NCBI RefSeq assembly: GCF_047730075.1
Contig: NZ_CP159831.1
Location: 2,604,001 to 2,668,000 of the forward strand
Direction of reading: 5' to 3'
Source of the DNA: Njordibacter sp905182035
GTDB lineage: Bacteria; Pseudomonadota; Gammaproteobacteria; Pseudomonadales; Balneatricaceae
DNA: 64,000 nt
This document shows positions 25,664 through 35,632 of this stretch, one piece after another; within the stretch, counting starts at the first letter, position 1, and each line of letters opens with the position of its first letter. The translations under genes were made by a program, and so were the position numbers. The notes under the pieces were generated by a model, which made no database searches, was not told where the DNA came from, and saw only the letters and a list, made by a program, of their open reading frames with translations.

Positions 25664-26503
25664 TTAATCACTCATCATAGCTGCATGAGCCATACGGAGC
25701 GCATCTACGGTAGGGGCCACATCATGGGCCCGCACAATACGCGCGCCTCGCTCATAAGCCATCACAGAAACTGCTAGGCCACCGTGTAGTCTTTCATCAA
25801 CTGGCCGATCCAATACACTGCCAATCATACTTTTACGAGACATACCCACTAACACAGGCATACCTTTGTTGGTTAATAGGTTGAGATGTTTAAGTAACTG
25901 TAGATTATGAACTAAGGATTTGCCAAAGCCAAATCCAGGATCTATGAGTATACGCTCTACTGGTATACCCACACGGTTACATTGTTTAACGCGCTCATCT
26001 AAGTAAAGGCCAACATCCCCCACCACAGAATCATATACGGGGTTATCTTGCATGGTTTTAGGATCACCCTGCATGTGCATTAGGCATACGGGTAACTGTG
26101 TATCGGCGGCAGCCTGCAAGGCACCTTCTCGCCCAAGAGCACGCACGTCATTGATGAGCCCCACACCAGCTTTAGCAGCGGCAGTAATCACCTCAGCGGT
26201 ACTGGTATCGATAGACACAACGACATCTAAAGAAGCTCGGATAGCTTCAATAACAGGAATAACACGATCTAATTCTTGCTGAACTGATACAGAATCAGCT
26301 CCTGGGCGAGTGGATTCGCCACCAATATCGAGGAAACTAGCACCTTCTGCCACCATTGCACGCGCACGCACCATGGCCGCATCTAGACACAAGGACTGGT
26401 CAGTAAACAGGCTGCCGCCATCAGAAAAGGAATCGGGAGTGACATTCATCACTCCCATAACATGTGGCTCAGCTAAGTCGAGCCATTGGTCACCAAACAA
26501 CAT
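25664..26503 (-). CDS. folP: Dihydropteroate synthase
   Basis: Joins p-aminobenzoate to dihydropterin pyrophosphate in folate synthesis and is the sulfonamide target. The 279-residue TIM barrel has VMGVMNVTPDSFSDGG near the N-terminus, FLDIGGESTRPGA, LIDPGFGFGKS and VLVGMSRKSMIG. ATG 26503 is chosen because it follows the ftsH stop codon by one base and gives the normal length; a longer frame would overlap ftsH. The pair ftsH-folP-glmM is widely conserved. Confidence 0.95.
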   Translation of the reverse strand: MLFGDQWLDLAEPHVMGVMNVTPDSFSDGGSLFTDQSLCLDAAMVRARAMVAEGASFLDIGGESTRPGADSVSVQQELDRVIPVIEAIRASLDVVVSIDTSTAEVITAAAKAGVGLINDVRALGREGALQAAADTQLPVCLMHMQGDPKTMQDNPVYDSVVGDVGLYLDERVKQCNRVGIPVERILIDPGFGFGKSLVHNLQLLKHLNLLTNKGMPVLVGMSRKSMIGSVLDRPVDERLHGGLAVSVMAYERGARIVRAHDVAPTVDALRMAHAAMMSD

Positions 26504-26504
26504 C

Positions 26505-28475
26505 TTAGGTTGGAGCTTCGTCGGCACCTGGCACGTCACTGTTGTCTGCATCTAGGTCAGATTCAGCAACCGTAGCCTGGTCTTCAGCTGAGGTAGCACT
26601 AGCGTTACCATCAGTATCTGAGCCACTGCTGTTACGATCTTGATCGTCCCAGCCTTCTGGTGCAGAAACTTCTTCACGGGCTAACAATTGATCTAACTGA
26701 CTCGAATCGATGGTTTCGTACTTCATCAAAGCATTAGCCATGGCATCTAAAATATCTCGATTATCATGTAAAATGACGCTTGCACGTTCATAGCAACTTT
26801 CAATAATTTCTTTTATTTCGCCATCAATAGCCGCGGTAGTTTCATCAGAGAAACCTTTAGCTCCCTGACCTTGCGCACCACTAAACGGATCAGAATCTTC
26901 TGATTCATAAAGCAATGGGCCTAACTTTTCCGACAAGCCCCACTTAGTCACCATGTTGCGCGCCAATTGTGTGGCACGTTGGATGTCGTTGGATGCACCC
27001 GTAGTTACACCATCCTTGCCTAAGGTCATTTCTTCGGCAATACGACCACCGTATAGGCTACATATTTGGCTCAAGATACCTTGACGAGACAAGCTATAAC
27101 GATCTTCTTCTGGCAGGAACATTGTCACGCCTAAGGCACGGCCACGTGGAATAATGGTCACTTTATAAACTGGATCGTGATCTGGCACCAAACGACCAAC
27201 AATAGCATGGCCGGCTTCATGATAGGCTGTATTAAGCTTTTCTTTAGGTTGCATGACCATGGATTTGCGTTCAGCACCCATCATGATCTTATCCTTGGCC
27301 TTCTCTAGTTCATCCATACCTACGGTGCGTTTATTTAACCGTGCAGTAAACAAAGCAGCCTCGTTCACTAGGTTGGCTAAATCTGCACCAGAGAAGCCTG
27401 GAGTACCACGAGCAATAAGCTTTGGTTTAACATCGTCACCTAAGGGTACTTTTTTGAGGTGAACATTAAGAATTTGCTCACGTCCACGAATATCTGGTAA
27501 CGGCACATAGACCTGACGATCAAAACGACCAGGGCGCAACAATGCCTTGTCTAATACGTCTGGGCGGTTGGTAGCAGCAATAACAATAATACCCTCATTA
27601 CCTTCAAAACCGTCCATTTCTACTAATAGTTGGTTAAGGGTTTGTTCGCGCTCGTCGTTACCGCCACCCATGCCAGCACCACGATGGCGACCTACAGCAT
27701 CAATTTCATCGATAAAGATAATACATGGAGCTTGTTTTTTAGCTTGTTCAAACATATCACGTACACGGGATGCACCCACACCCACAAACATTTCAACAAA
27801 ATCAGAACCAGAGATACTAAAGAACGGCACCTTAGCTTCACCAGCGATGGCTTTAGCTAACAACGTTTTACCAGTACCCGGGGCACCAGACATCAGCACA
27901 CCACGTGGAATGTGCCCACCTAAACGCTGGAATTTTCCAGGGTCACGTAAAAACTCCACCAGTTCTTGTACTTCTTCTTTGGCTTCTTCAACACCCGCAA
28001 CGTCGGCAAAGGTGGTTTTAATTTGATCTTCACTCATTAACCGAGCTTTACTCTTACCGAAGGACATTGGGCCGCCCTTGCCACCAGCACCACCTTGCAT
28101 TTGGCGCATAAAGAACATAAACACCACAATGATAATTAAAATAGGTGCACTAGCTACCAACAGCTGTACCCAGATGCTTTGTTGTTCTGGTTGCTTGCCT
28201 ACAATCTCAACTTCGTGGTCCAGTAGGTCATCTACTAACTTAGGGTCCGACAAGGCCGGCCGAACAACTTCAAAGCTGGTGCCATCACCAAACTTGCCAG
28301 TTATCATAAGGCCATCAACTTCAACATTGGTGACTTGATCACGCTGTACTGACTGCACAAATTCTGAATAGCTCACGCGATTGGGAGCAGATTCTTGGCT
28401 AAAATTATTAAACACCGTCAGCAGCACCGCTGCAATGATGAGCCATAAAACCAAATTCTTTGTCATGTTGTTCAA
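26505..28475 (-). CDS. ftsH: ATP-dependent zinc metalloprotease FtsH
   Basis: Membrane-anchored AAA+ protease that degrades sigma-32, LpxC and unassembled membrane proteins in E. coli. The 656-residue chain has two N-terminal membrane segments, Walker A GAPGTGKT, Walker B IIFIDEIDAVG, the second region of homology with RPGRFDRQV, and the zinc site HEAGH. The start is taken as TTG 28475, with AGGAG 8 nt upstream; an ATG three codons later lies too far (17 nt) from that site. The C-terminus is an unusually Asp/Ser-rich tail. Confidence 0.97.
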   Translation of the reverse strand: MNNMTKNLVLWLIIAAVLLTVFNNFSQESAPNRVSYSEFVQSVQRDQVTNVEVDGLMITGKFGDGTSFEVVRPALSDPKLVDDLLDHEVEIVGKQPEQQSIWVQLLVASAPILIIIVVFMFFMRQMQGGAGGKGGPMSFGKSKARLMSEDQIKTTFADVAGVEEAKEEVQELVEFLRDPGKFQRLGGHIPRGVLMSGAPGTGKTLLAKAIAGEAKVPFFSISGSDFVEMFVGVGASRVRDMFEQAKKQAPCIIFIDEIDAVGRHRGAGMGGGNDEREQTLNQLLVEMDGFEGNEGIIVIAATNRPDVLDKALLRPGRFDRQVYVPLPDIRGREQILNVHLKKVPLGDDVKPKLIARGTPGFSGADLANLVNEAALFTARLNKRTVGMDELEKAKDKIMMGAERKSMVMQPKEKLNTAYHEAGHAIVGRLVPDHDPVYKVTIIPRGRALGVTMFLPEEDRYSLSRQGILSQICSLYGGRIAEEMTLGKDGVTTGASNDIQRATQLARNMVTKWGLSEKLGPLLYESEDSDPFSGAQGQGAKGFSDETTAAIDGEIKEIIESCYERASVILHDNRDILDAMANALMKYETIDSSQLDQLLAREEVSAPEGWDDQDRNSSGSDTDGNASATSAEDQATVAESDLDADNSDVPGADEAPT

Positions 28476-28537
28476 GTGCTAGACTCCTAATCCTCGTGTC
28501 GAGGGCGGCTTGAGGCAGTAAGAAAGGTAAACTGGGT

Positions 28538-29161
28538 TTACTGACCCTTAAAGCCGGTTGCCAATTGATAAACTTCTCGCGAACGTCCACGAGAAGCATC
28601 GGGTTTACGTGACCGTACGCTGGTAAAGCTGCTACGGGTGTCTTTTAATAAATCATCAAAACCTTCACCATGAAACACCTTAGCCACAAATGTGCCCCCA
28701 GGTTTTAATACACTACGGGCCATGTCTAAAGCCAACTCAACCAAATACATAGATGTTGGCTGATCAATAGCTGGGTTACCACTCATATTGGGGGCCATAT
28801 CAGAAATTACAAGGTCTGCTTTTTCACCACCTAGAGCCGCTACGATCTGATCGTAGATCGCTTGTTCAGTAAAGTCACCTTGCACAAAGGTGACATCGGC
28901 AATGGAATCCATTGGCAGTATGTCTGAAGCCACCACTGTGCCTTCTTCACCTACCAGCTGCATAGCAACTTGAGTCCAGCCACCTGGGGCTGCACCTAAA
29001 TCAACCACTGTCATTCCTGGGCGCATCAGCCGGTCTTTTTTACTTATTTCAAGCAATTTATAGCTGGCACGAGAACGGTAGCCATCTTTTTGTGCCTGCT
29101 TTACATAGGGGTCGTCAAAGTGCTCTTTTAGCCAGTTGCTGCTGGTTTTTGATCTAGCCAA
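28538..29161 (-). CDS. rlmE: 23S rRNA (uridine-2'-O-)-methyltransferase RlmE
   Basis: Methylates U2552 of 23S rRNA in the large subunit, and is a heat-shock gene next to ftsH in E. coli. The 207-residue protein has the SAM motif VVDLGAAPGGWTQ, the catalytic Asp in LVISDMAPNMSG and Lys in FVAKVFHGEGF. TTG 29161 is chosen as start because the product MARSKTSSNWLKEHF then aligns with the family; upstream in-frame ATGs would add an unrelated leader. Confidence 0.93.
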   Translation of the reverse strand: MARSKTSSNWLKEHFDDPYVKQAQKDGYRSRASYKLLEISKKDRLMRPGMTVVDLGAAPGGWTQVAMQLVGEEGTVVASDILPMDSIADVTFVQGDFTEQAIYDQIVAALGGEKADLVISDMAPNMSGNPAIDQPTSMYLVELALDMARSVLKPGGTFVAKVFHGEGFDDLLKDTRSSFTSVRSRKPDASRGRSREVYQLATGFKGQ

Positions 29162-29237
29162 GGGTATCTCTATTGATAGGTCGAAACGTAAGTGGGGTAA
29201 ATCTAGCGGCTGACAAGCGCAAACACCAGACATGCGG

Positions 29238-29243
29238 TATAAT
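29238..29243 (+). promoter_or_regulatory. -10 element TATAAT before yhbY
   Basis: A perfect TATAAT lies 62 bp upstream of the yhbY start, between divergent rlmE and yhbY. No good -35 is visible at the right spacing, so confidence is limited. Confidence 0.4.
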
Positions 29244-29304
29244 GTGGACCAGTTTAACACAGCCACGGGACCTATGGCGCCCAACAATTTATCTTTGGAC
29301 AACA

Positions 29305-29607
29305 ATGAATTTAGCTCAATCACAGAAAAAACAACTTCGCTCCATTGGCCATGGCTTGCATCCGCTCGTCACTGTGGCTACCAACGGTCTTTCAGAAAAC
29401 GTAATGACAGAAATCGGCCGCGCGCTGTTCGATCATGAATTAATCAAGGTGAAGTTTTCTGTGGGCGATCGTGATGTGAAAAACACCCTCATTGCAGACA
29501 TGTGTAAACAAACTGGTGCCACGCTAGTGCAAGCTATCGGCAACGTTGCCCTAGTGTATTTAAGCAACCCTGACGCAGACCCTAAAAAGTCTAACTTAGA
29601 ACGCTAA
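29305..29607 (+). CDS. yhbY: YhbY family RNA-binding (CRM domain) protein
   Basis: A 100-residue protein that is a single CRM domain associated with pre-50S ribosomes in E. coli. Landmarks are LRSIGHGLHPLVTVATNGLS near the start, an ALFDHELIKVKF strand and IGNVALVYL near the end. ATG 29305 gives the usual length. It is divergent from rlmE, as in E. coli and Pseudomonas. Confidence 0.93.
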   Translation: MNLAQSQKKQLRSIGHGLHPLVTVATNGLSENVMTEIGRALFDHELIKVKFSVGDRDVKNTLIADMCKQTGATLVQAIGNVALVYLSNPDADPKKSNLER

Positions 29608-29674
29608 TATTTAGACCTATAACACCGACCTCTCCTTCGTTAAGCGTGGGAGCTGTAGGTGGCTATTCACTAAT

Positions 29675-30160
29675 TTATACGATGTGCTTAACCTCAGCAA
29701 TCTCATAATCAATCATACCGCCAGGTGTAGTTACGCGCACTTCGTCACCTTCACTTTTGGCGATCAAAGCCCGCGCTATGGGTGAACCGATAGAAATCTT
29801 TCCAGCTTTAATGTCAGCTTCATCTTGACCCACAATACAGTAGGTCTTTTCTTCGTCAGTATCCAAGTTAATGATAGTGACCGTAGCGCCAAAGATCACC
29901 TTGCCCGTGTGTGGGATTTGGCTAACATCAATCACTTGTACTAAAGATAATTTAGCTTCAACCTCTTGAATACGGCCTTCGCAAAAACTTTGTTGCTCTC
30001 GGGCAGCGTGATATTCAGCATTTTCTTTTAAATCGCCATGCTCGCGAGCTGTGGCAATGTCTTTGATGATTCGCGGCCGAGTGATACTTTTTAATTCCAA
30101 TAACTCCGCACGCAGTAATTGCTCACCACGCACCGTCATAGGGACTTTAGTAATCGCCAT
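29675..30160 (-). CDS. greA: Transcription elongation factor GreA
   Basis: Stimulates cleavage of backtracked RNA by RNA polymerase. The 161-residue protein has an N-terminal coiled coil with the acidic tip AREHGDLKENAEYHAAREQQ and a C-terminal FKBP-like domain with ISIGSPIARALIAKSEGDEV. ATG 30160 is chosen because AAGGAAG lies upstream and the frame before it overlaps carB. It follows carB by 13 bp, as in Pseudomonas. Confidence 0.96.
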   Translation of the reverse strand: MAITKVPMTVRGEQLLRAELLELKSITRPRIIKDIATAREHGDLKENAEYHAAREQQSFCEGRIQEVEAKLSLVQVIDVSQIPHTGKVIFGATVTIINLDTDEEKTYCIVGQDEADIKAGKISIGSPIARALIAKSEGDEVRVTTPGGMIDYEIAEVKHIV

Positions 30161-30173
30161 AATTAATACTTCC

Positions 30174-33100
30174 TTACGCTGTAAGCGTAGCGTGCATATC
30201 TTGCAAGCGACGCACTTCTTGTTCTTCCCCAAACGCCAAACCTTCCATCACTGCAAGACCACCAGTTAGAGTCGTGGCGTAAGTTACTTTATGCTGCAAT
30301 GCAGAGCGACGAATGAGCGATGAATCGTTAATAGCTTGGCGTCCTTCTGTGGTGTTTACCACAAAGGTAATTTCGTCATTCTTAATCTTATCAACAATGT
30401 TAGGGCGTCCTTCCATCACCTTGTTTACTAGTTCACACTCAAAACCAGCTTCAGTCAATGTTTTTTGAGTACCACTGGTAGCGACCAAAGTGAAACCAAG
30501 CTGAATTAACCCTGCTGCCAACTGGAGAGAGGCGGGTTTATCAACTTCCCGGACCGAAACAAAGGCTTTTCCAGCCACAGGCATGGATTGTCCTGTACCT
30601 ATATGAGCCTTGGAAAACGCTTCAGCAAAGCTATTGCCAATACCCATTACCTCGCCCGTTGACTTCATCTCTGGGCTAAGAATTGGATCAACACCTGGGA
30701 ACTTGTCAAACGGGAACACAGCTTCCTTAACGTTAAAGTACCCTGGGATGATCTCTTTAGTGAATCCGATTTCAGCAAGGCTTTTACCCGCCATAACCTG
30801 AGCACCGATGTCTGCCAAAGAAACCCCAATACACTTAGATACAAAAGGTACAGTGCGTGATGCACGGGGATTCACTTCAATGACGTATATTTCACCATCT
30901 TGCCATGCCAGTTGAGTGTTCATTAAACCAATGACCCCAAGCTCTAACGCCATACGCTTCACTTGCTCACGCATGGCCTCTTGCACATCTTGTGGCAAGT
31001 CGTATGGCGGCAACGAACAGGCTGAGTCACCAGAGTGAATACCCGCTTGCTCAATATGTTGCATAATGGCACCAATCACCACTTGCTCACCGTCGCACAC
31101 AGCATCAATATCTACTTCTACAGCATTGCTCAAAAAGCGATCCAGCAGCACTGGAGAGTCATGGGACACCTGAACTGCTTCATTCATGTAGCGCTTCAGC
31201 TCAGTTTCTTTGTGTACGATCTCCATGGCACGGCCACCTAATACATAGGATGGGCGCACTACCAAAGGATATCCAATTTTTTCTGCTGCGCGAACAGCCT
31301 CTTCTTGAGTACGCACGGTGGCGTTTTCTGGCTGCAGCAAACCTAAACGCTGAATCATTTGCTGGAAACGCTCACGGTCTTCGGCACGGTCGATGGCCTC
31401 TGGGCTAGTACCCAAAATAGGCACCCCAGCATTCTCTAGATCAACTGCTAGCTTAAGTGGAGTTTGACCACCGTATTGCACGATAACGCCTTTAGGCTGT
31501 TCAATCTGCACAATTTCCAACACGTCTTCTAGGGTAACAGACTCAAAGTATAGACGGTCTGAAATGTCGTAATCTGTAGATACAGTCTCTGGGTTACAGT
31601 TCACCATGATGGTTTCATAACCCTGCTTACGCATGGTCAAAGCGGCATGTACACAACAATAATCAAACTCAATGCCTTGACCAATGCGGTTAGGTCCACC
31701 ACCTAAAATCATGATTTTATCACGACTACTAGGGCGTGACTCGCACTCTTCTTCATAGGTAGAGTACATGTATGCAGTGTCGGTTGAGAACTCCGCAGCA
31801 CAGGTGTCAACTCGTTTATAGACGGGGCGAATACCCAACTTTTGACGGTGTTGACGGAAGCCTTTTTCAGTAAGGCCTAACAACTTAGCTAGCCGAATAT
31901 CTGAGAAACCCTTACGCTTAAGGCTATAAACACGATCGTAATTAAGGTCTGCAAGGCCTAATTTGGCAAGTTTTTCTTCTTCCTGAATCAAATCATCTAG
32001 CTGCACCAAGAACCACGGATCGATACCAGAATATTCATAGATCTCTTGCACATCCATACCCATACGTAAGGCATCACCAACGTATTGAATACGATCTGCT
32101 CGGGGGGTTTTTAGTTCAGCAACAATTCTACTATGGGCATCTTCTTGGGTGATGTCTAAAATAGGATCCAAACCATGGATGCCTGTTTCTAGACCACGCA
32201 AGGCCTTCTGCAACGACTCTTGGAAGGTACGGCCGATGGCCATAACCTCGCCCACAGATTTCATTTGCGTGGTTAAGCGATCATCTGCTTGAGGAAATTT
32301 TTCAAAGGTGAAACGAGGAATTTTGGTGACAACATAATCAATGGCAGGCTCAAACGAGGCCGGTGTAGCACCACCTGTAATGTCGTTTTGTAGCTCGTCT
32401 AAGGTATAACCAACAGCCAACTTGGCCGCCACCCTGGCAATAGGGAAACCGGTGGCTTTAGAAGCCAGAGCTGATGATCGTGATACCCGTGGATTCATCT
32501 CAATAACCACCATACGGCCATCTTCTGGGTTGACACCAAACTGTACGTTAGAACCACCTGTTTCCACACCAATTTCACGCAATACTGCCAATGAAGCATT
32601 ACGCATAATTTGGTATTCTTTGTCAGTGAGTGTTTGGGCTGGGGCTACAGTGATAGAATCACCGGTGTGCACACCCATGGCGTCAAAGTTTTCAATGGAA
32701 CAAATAATGATGCAGTTGTCATTGGTGTCACGCACCACTTCCATTTCATATTCTTTCCAACCAATCAAAGACTCATCGATAAGTAACTCACTGGTAGGTG
32801 ATAGGTCTAATCCACGGGTACAGATTTCTTCAAATTCTTCCCGGTTATATGCAATACCACCACCTGAACCACCCATGGTAAAGGATGGCCGGATGATGGC
32901 AGGAAAACCAATTCGCGTTTGCACGTCAAACGCTTGTTCCATAGTGTGGGCAATTTCAGCACGAGGGCACTCAAGGCCGATATTTTTCATGGCCTTGTCA
33001 AAACGATTGCGATCTTCTGCTTTATCAATGGTGTCTGCATCAGCACCAATCATTTCCACATTGTACTTTTCTAACACCCCCAAGCGGTTAAGGTCTAACG

Positions 33101-33395
33101 CACAGTTAAGGGCTGTTTGACCACCCATAGTTGGCAAAATCGCACTTGGGCGTTCTTTTTCAATAATTTTTTCTACCGTTTCCCAACGAATAGGCTCAAT
33201 GTAGGTGGCATCTGCCATGCTGGGGTCGGTCATGATGGTGGCTGGATTAGAGTTCACCAAAATAACTCGGTAGCCTTCTTCGCGAAGGGCTTTACAGGCT
33301 TGAGCACCAGAGTAATCAAATTCACAAGCTTGACCAATGATGATAGGACCAGCACCAAGGATCAATATACTTTCGAGGTCGGAACGTTTAGGCAT
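30174..33395 (-). CDS. carB: Carbamoyl-phosphate synthase large subunit
   Basis: Makes carbamoyl phosphate for arginine and pyrimidines with the ammonia supplied by CarA. The 1073-residue chain has the expected tandem halves, each with an ATP-grasp domain (VIRPSFTMGGSGGGIAYN in the first, VVRPSYVLGGRAMEIVH in the second), an oligomerisation domain between them, and a C-terminal MGS-like allosteric domain. MPKRSDLESILILGAGPI is the canonical start. It lies 28 bp after carA. Confidence 0.98.
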   Translation of the reverse strand: MPKRSDLESILILGAGPIIIGQACEFDYSGAQACKALREEGYRVILVNSNPATIMTDPSMADATYIEPIRWETVEKIIEKERPSAILPTMGGQTALNCALDLNRLGVLEKYNVEMIGADADTIDKAEDRNRFDKAMKNIGLECPRAEIAHTMEQAFDVQTRIGFPAIIRPSFTMGGSGGGIAYNREEFEEICTRGLDLSPTSELLIDESLIGWKEYEMEVVRDTNDNCIIICSIENFDAMGVHTGDSITVAPAQTLTDKEYQIMRNASLAVLREIGVETGGSNVQFGVNPEDGRMVVIEMNPRVSRSSALASKATGFPIARVAAKLAVGYTLDELQNDITGGATPASFEPAIDYVVTKIPRFTFEKFPQADDRLTTQMKSVGEVMAIGRTFQESLQKALRGLETGIHGLDPILDITQEDAHSRIVAELKTPRADRIQYVGDALRMGMDVQEIYEYSGIDPWFLVQLDDLIQEEEKLAKLGLADLNYDRVYSLKRKGFSDIRLAKLLGLTEKGFRQHRQKLGIRPVYKRVDTCAAEFSTDTAYMYSTYEEECESRPSSRDKIMILGGGPNRIGQGIEFDYCCVHAALTMRKQGYETIMVNCNPETVSTDYDISDRLYFESVTLEDVLEIVQIEQPKGVIVQYGGQTPLKLAVDLENAGVPILGTSPEAIDRAEDRERFQQMIQRLGLLQPENATVRTQEEAVRAAEKIGYPLVVRPSYVLGGRAMEIVHKETELKRYMNEAVQVSHDSPVLLDRFLSNAVEVDIDAVCDGEQVVIGAIMQHIEQAGIHSGDSACSLPPYDLPQDVQEAMREQVKRMALELGVIGLMNTQLAWQDGEIYVIEVNPRASRTVPFVSKCIGVSLADIGAQVMAGKSLAEIGFTKEIIPGYFNVKEAVFPFDKFPGVDPILSPEMKSTGEVMGIGNSFAEAFSKAHIGTGQSMPVAGKAFVSVREVDKPASLQLAAGLIQLGFTLVATSGTQKTLTEAGFECELVNKVMEGRPNIVDKIKNDEITFVVNTTEGRQAINDSSLIRRSALQHKVTYATTLTGGLAVMEGLAFGEEQEVRRLQDMHATLTA

Positions 33396-33423
33396 GTCAG
33401 TTATCCAATAATCTGTTGCTGTG

Positions 33424-34557
33424 TCATTTAGCTTTGCGAGCGGTCATGATGTCAATGAAGCGATCAAACAATGGCGCTACATCGTGTGGGCCTGGACTCG
33501 CTTCTGGGTGGCCTTGAAAACTAAAAGCCTGTTTATCAGTGCGCTCAATACCTTGCAAAGATCCATCAAACAAGGACTTATGGGTAGCCCGCAAGTTGCT
33601 TGGCATGGCATCTTCTGACACGGCAAAACCGTGGTTCTGACTAGTGATCATAACCACCTTAGAATCAAGATCTTGCACTGGGTGGTTGGCACCGTGGTGA
33701 CCAAACTTCATTTTCTCTGTCTTGGCACCAGAAGCCAAGGCCAATAACTGGTGCCCTAGGCAAATACCAAACACTGGAGTATCTGTTTGTAGAATTTCTT
33801 TGATGGCGGCAATGGCATAATCACATGGCTCTGGATCACCAGGGCCGTTAGACAAAAACACACCATCTGGATTCATGGCTAATACATCTTTAGCCGGTGT
33901 TTGTGCAGGTACAACAGTTAACTTACAACCACGCTCAACCAACATCCGCAAAATATTCCGCTTGACACCATAGTCGTATGCTACAACATTAAATTGACCA
34001 TCAGCCTTTTCGCGGTTTCCTTCTACCAAGTCCCAAGTAGAGCCGGTCCAGTTGTAAGCCTCTTTAACCGTGACTTCCTTGGCGAGGTCCATGCCTTTTA
34101 GACCAGCAAAACCCTTCGCCGCTGCCAAGGCTGCAGCTTCGTCGATGTCGTTACCTGCCATGATGCAACCACTCTGCGCACCTTTTTCGCGCAAAATACG
34201 CGTAAGGCGACGGGTGTCGATATCAGCAATGGCCACAACATTGTTGGCTATTAAATATTCATCTAGGGGTTGGGTGCTACGCCAGTTACTCGCCGTTAGA
34301 GGTAGGTCTCTAATAACTAACCCAGCAGACCAGATAAACTCAGACTCTTCGTCTTCTGAGTTAGTTCCAGTGTTACCTATATGTGGATATGTCAGGGTGA
34401 CGATTTGGTGGGCGTAAGAAGGATCTGTGAGGATTTCTTGATAGCCAGTCATTGAGGTATTAAACACAACCTCGCCAGTACTTTGGCCGCTAGCGCCAAT
34501 AGCAACCCCTTTAAATATGCTGCCGTCTTCTAAAGCCAGAATGGCGGGAGTAGTCAA
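33424..34557 (-). CDS. carA: Carbamoyl-phosphate synthase small subunit
   Basis: Glutaminase subunit of carbamoyl-phosphate synthase. The 377-residue protein has the class I amidotransferase domain in its C-terminal half: FLSNGPGDPEPCDYAI, the nucleophile loop FGICLGHQLLALASG and the His/Glu pair in QGHPEASPGPHD. It precedes carB, and a hairpin with a U-tract lies in its leader region. Confidence 0.98.
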   Translation of the reverse strand: MTTPAILALEDGSIFKGVAIGASGQSTGEVVFNTSMTGYQEILTDPSYAHQIVTLTYPHIGNTGTNSEDEESEFIWSAGLVIRDLPLTASNWRSTQPLDEYLIANNVVAIADIDTRRLTRILREKGAQSGCIMAGNDIDEAAALAAAKGFAGLKGMDLAKEVTVKEAYNWTGSTWDLVEGNREKADGQFNVVAYDYGVKRNILRMLVERGCKLTVVPAQTPAKDVLAMNPDGVFLSNGPGDPEPCDYAIAAIKEILQTDTPVFGICLGHQLLALASGAKTEKMKFGHHGANHPVQDLDSKVVMITSQNHGFAVSEDAMPSNLRATHKSLFDGSLQGIERTDKQAFSFQGHPEASPGPHDVAPLFDRFIDIMTARKAK

Positions 34558-34634
34558 TGGGGGCCTCCTCAGGTGTGGTGCATCATGCGCGCAAATATTT
34601 TTTATAGGTACAAGAAAGTGCGGCCTCTAGTCGC

Positions 34635-34668
34635 AAAAAAGCGAGGTGTGTAAACACGCCCCGCTTTT
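34635..34668 (-). terminator. Terminator or attenuator between dapB and carA
   Basis: In the minus-strand transcript AAAAGCG pairs with CGCUUUU, extended inward by GGG-CGUGU against CACACCU with one mismatch, and followed by six Us. It may end the dnaJ-dapB transcript or attenuate carAB, which is known to be leader-regulated in some relatives. Confidence 0.75.
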
Positions 34669-34777
34669 ATATAAATGCTATGACCGGCAACTACATTTTC
34701 GTGCCTGTAAACTGGCGAAATTATACAGAACAATGCGGCCTTTTGTCTAGCAGATTCTCTACTCCAAAGCGCTTAAG

Positions 34778-35584
34778 CTAGTCTTTCAAACCTAACACAT
34801 CTTGCATATCGTACAAACCATAAGACTGGTCCTGCAACCAAGTACAGGCGCGCACTGCGCCTTTTGCAAAGGTCATGCGGCTACTGGCTTTATGGGTAAT
34901 TTCGATACGCTCCCCTTCACTGGCAAATAGAACCGTATGGTCGCCAACAACATCGCCAGCACGAATGGTTTCAAAACCAATTTCATTGGCCGTACGCGGG
35001 CCAGTTATACCTTCACGCCCATAAACTGCACATTCGTCTAAGTTACGGCCCATTGCATCGGCTACAACTTCACCTAAACGTAACGCTGTGCCAGACGGCG
35101 CATCGACTTTATGCCGGTGGTGGGTTTCAATAATTTCCACGTCGTAGCCGTCTTGAAGAACACTAGCTGCGCGATAGAGAATATCGAGCAGCAGATTAAT
35201 GCCCACACTCATGTTAGGTGCGAATACTATGGGTATATGTTGACCTTGATCAGATAGTGTTTTTTTATGCTCACCACTTAGCCCTGTTGTGCCTATCACT
35301 ATAGCTTTGTTGAGCCGTACACATTCAGCAAGGCTGGCTATAGATATTTCTGGATTGGTGAAGTCGATGAGAACGTCAAAGTCATCAGCAGCAGAGGCTA
35401 AAGAGTCTTTAAGGGTAATGCCTAATTTTCCAACACCCGCTAACTCGCCAGCATCAGCACCCACTAAACTGCTATTAGGTGAAACGATTGCAGCGCCCAA
35501 GGTTACCCCTGGAGCTTGCTGAACAGCTTCAACAAGCACTTTACCCATGCGCCCTGCGGCACCCATTACTGCAATTCGTGTCAT
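34778..35584 (-). CDS. dapB: 4-hydroxy-tetrahydrodipicolinate reductase
   Basis: Second step after aspartate semialdehyde in the lysine/diaminopimelate pathway. The 268-residue protein has the NAD(P)H loop GAAGRMGK at residues 8-15, DVLIDFTNPE, and the catalytic motif ETHHRHKVDAPSGTAL. It lies between dnaJ and carA, as in Pseudomonas. Confidence 0.97.
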   Translation of the reverse strand: MTRIAVMGAAGRMGKVLVEAVQQAPGVTLGAAIVSPNSSLVGADAGELAGVGKLGITLKDSLASAADDFDVLIDFTNPEISIASLAECVRLNKAIVIGTTGLSGEHKKTLSDQGQHIPIVFAPNMSVGINLLLDILYRAASVLQDGYDVEIIETHHRHKVDAPSGTALRLGEVVADAMGRNLDECAVYGREGITGPRTANEIGFETIRAGDVVGDHTVLFASEGERIEITHKASSRMTFAKGAVRACTWLQDQSYGLYDMQDVLGLKD

Positions 35585-35632
35585 GCTCCACCTCTATGGA
35601 TTGCCACGCTTTACTCGCAATGACAGGTTGTT

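Noticed and set aside
32422..33120. 232-codon open frame on the plus strand
   Set aside because: It lies wholly antisense to the N-terminal half of carB, has no recognisable domain and follows from codon bias of the real gene.
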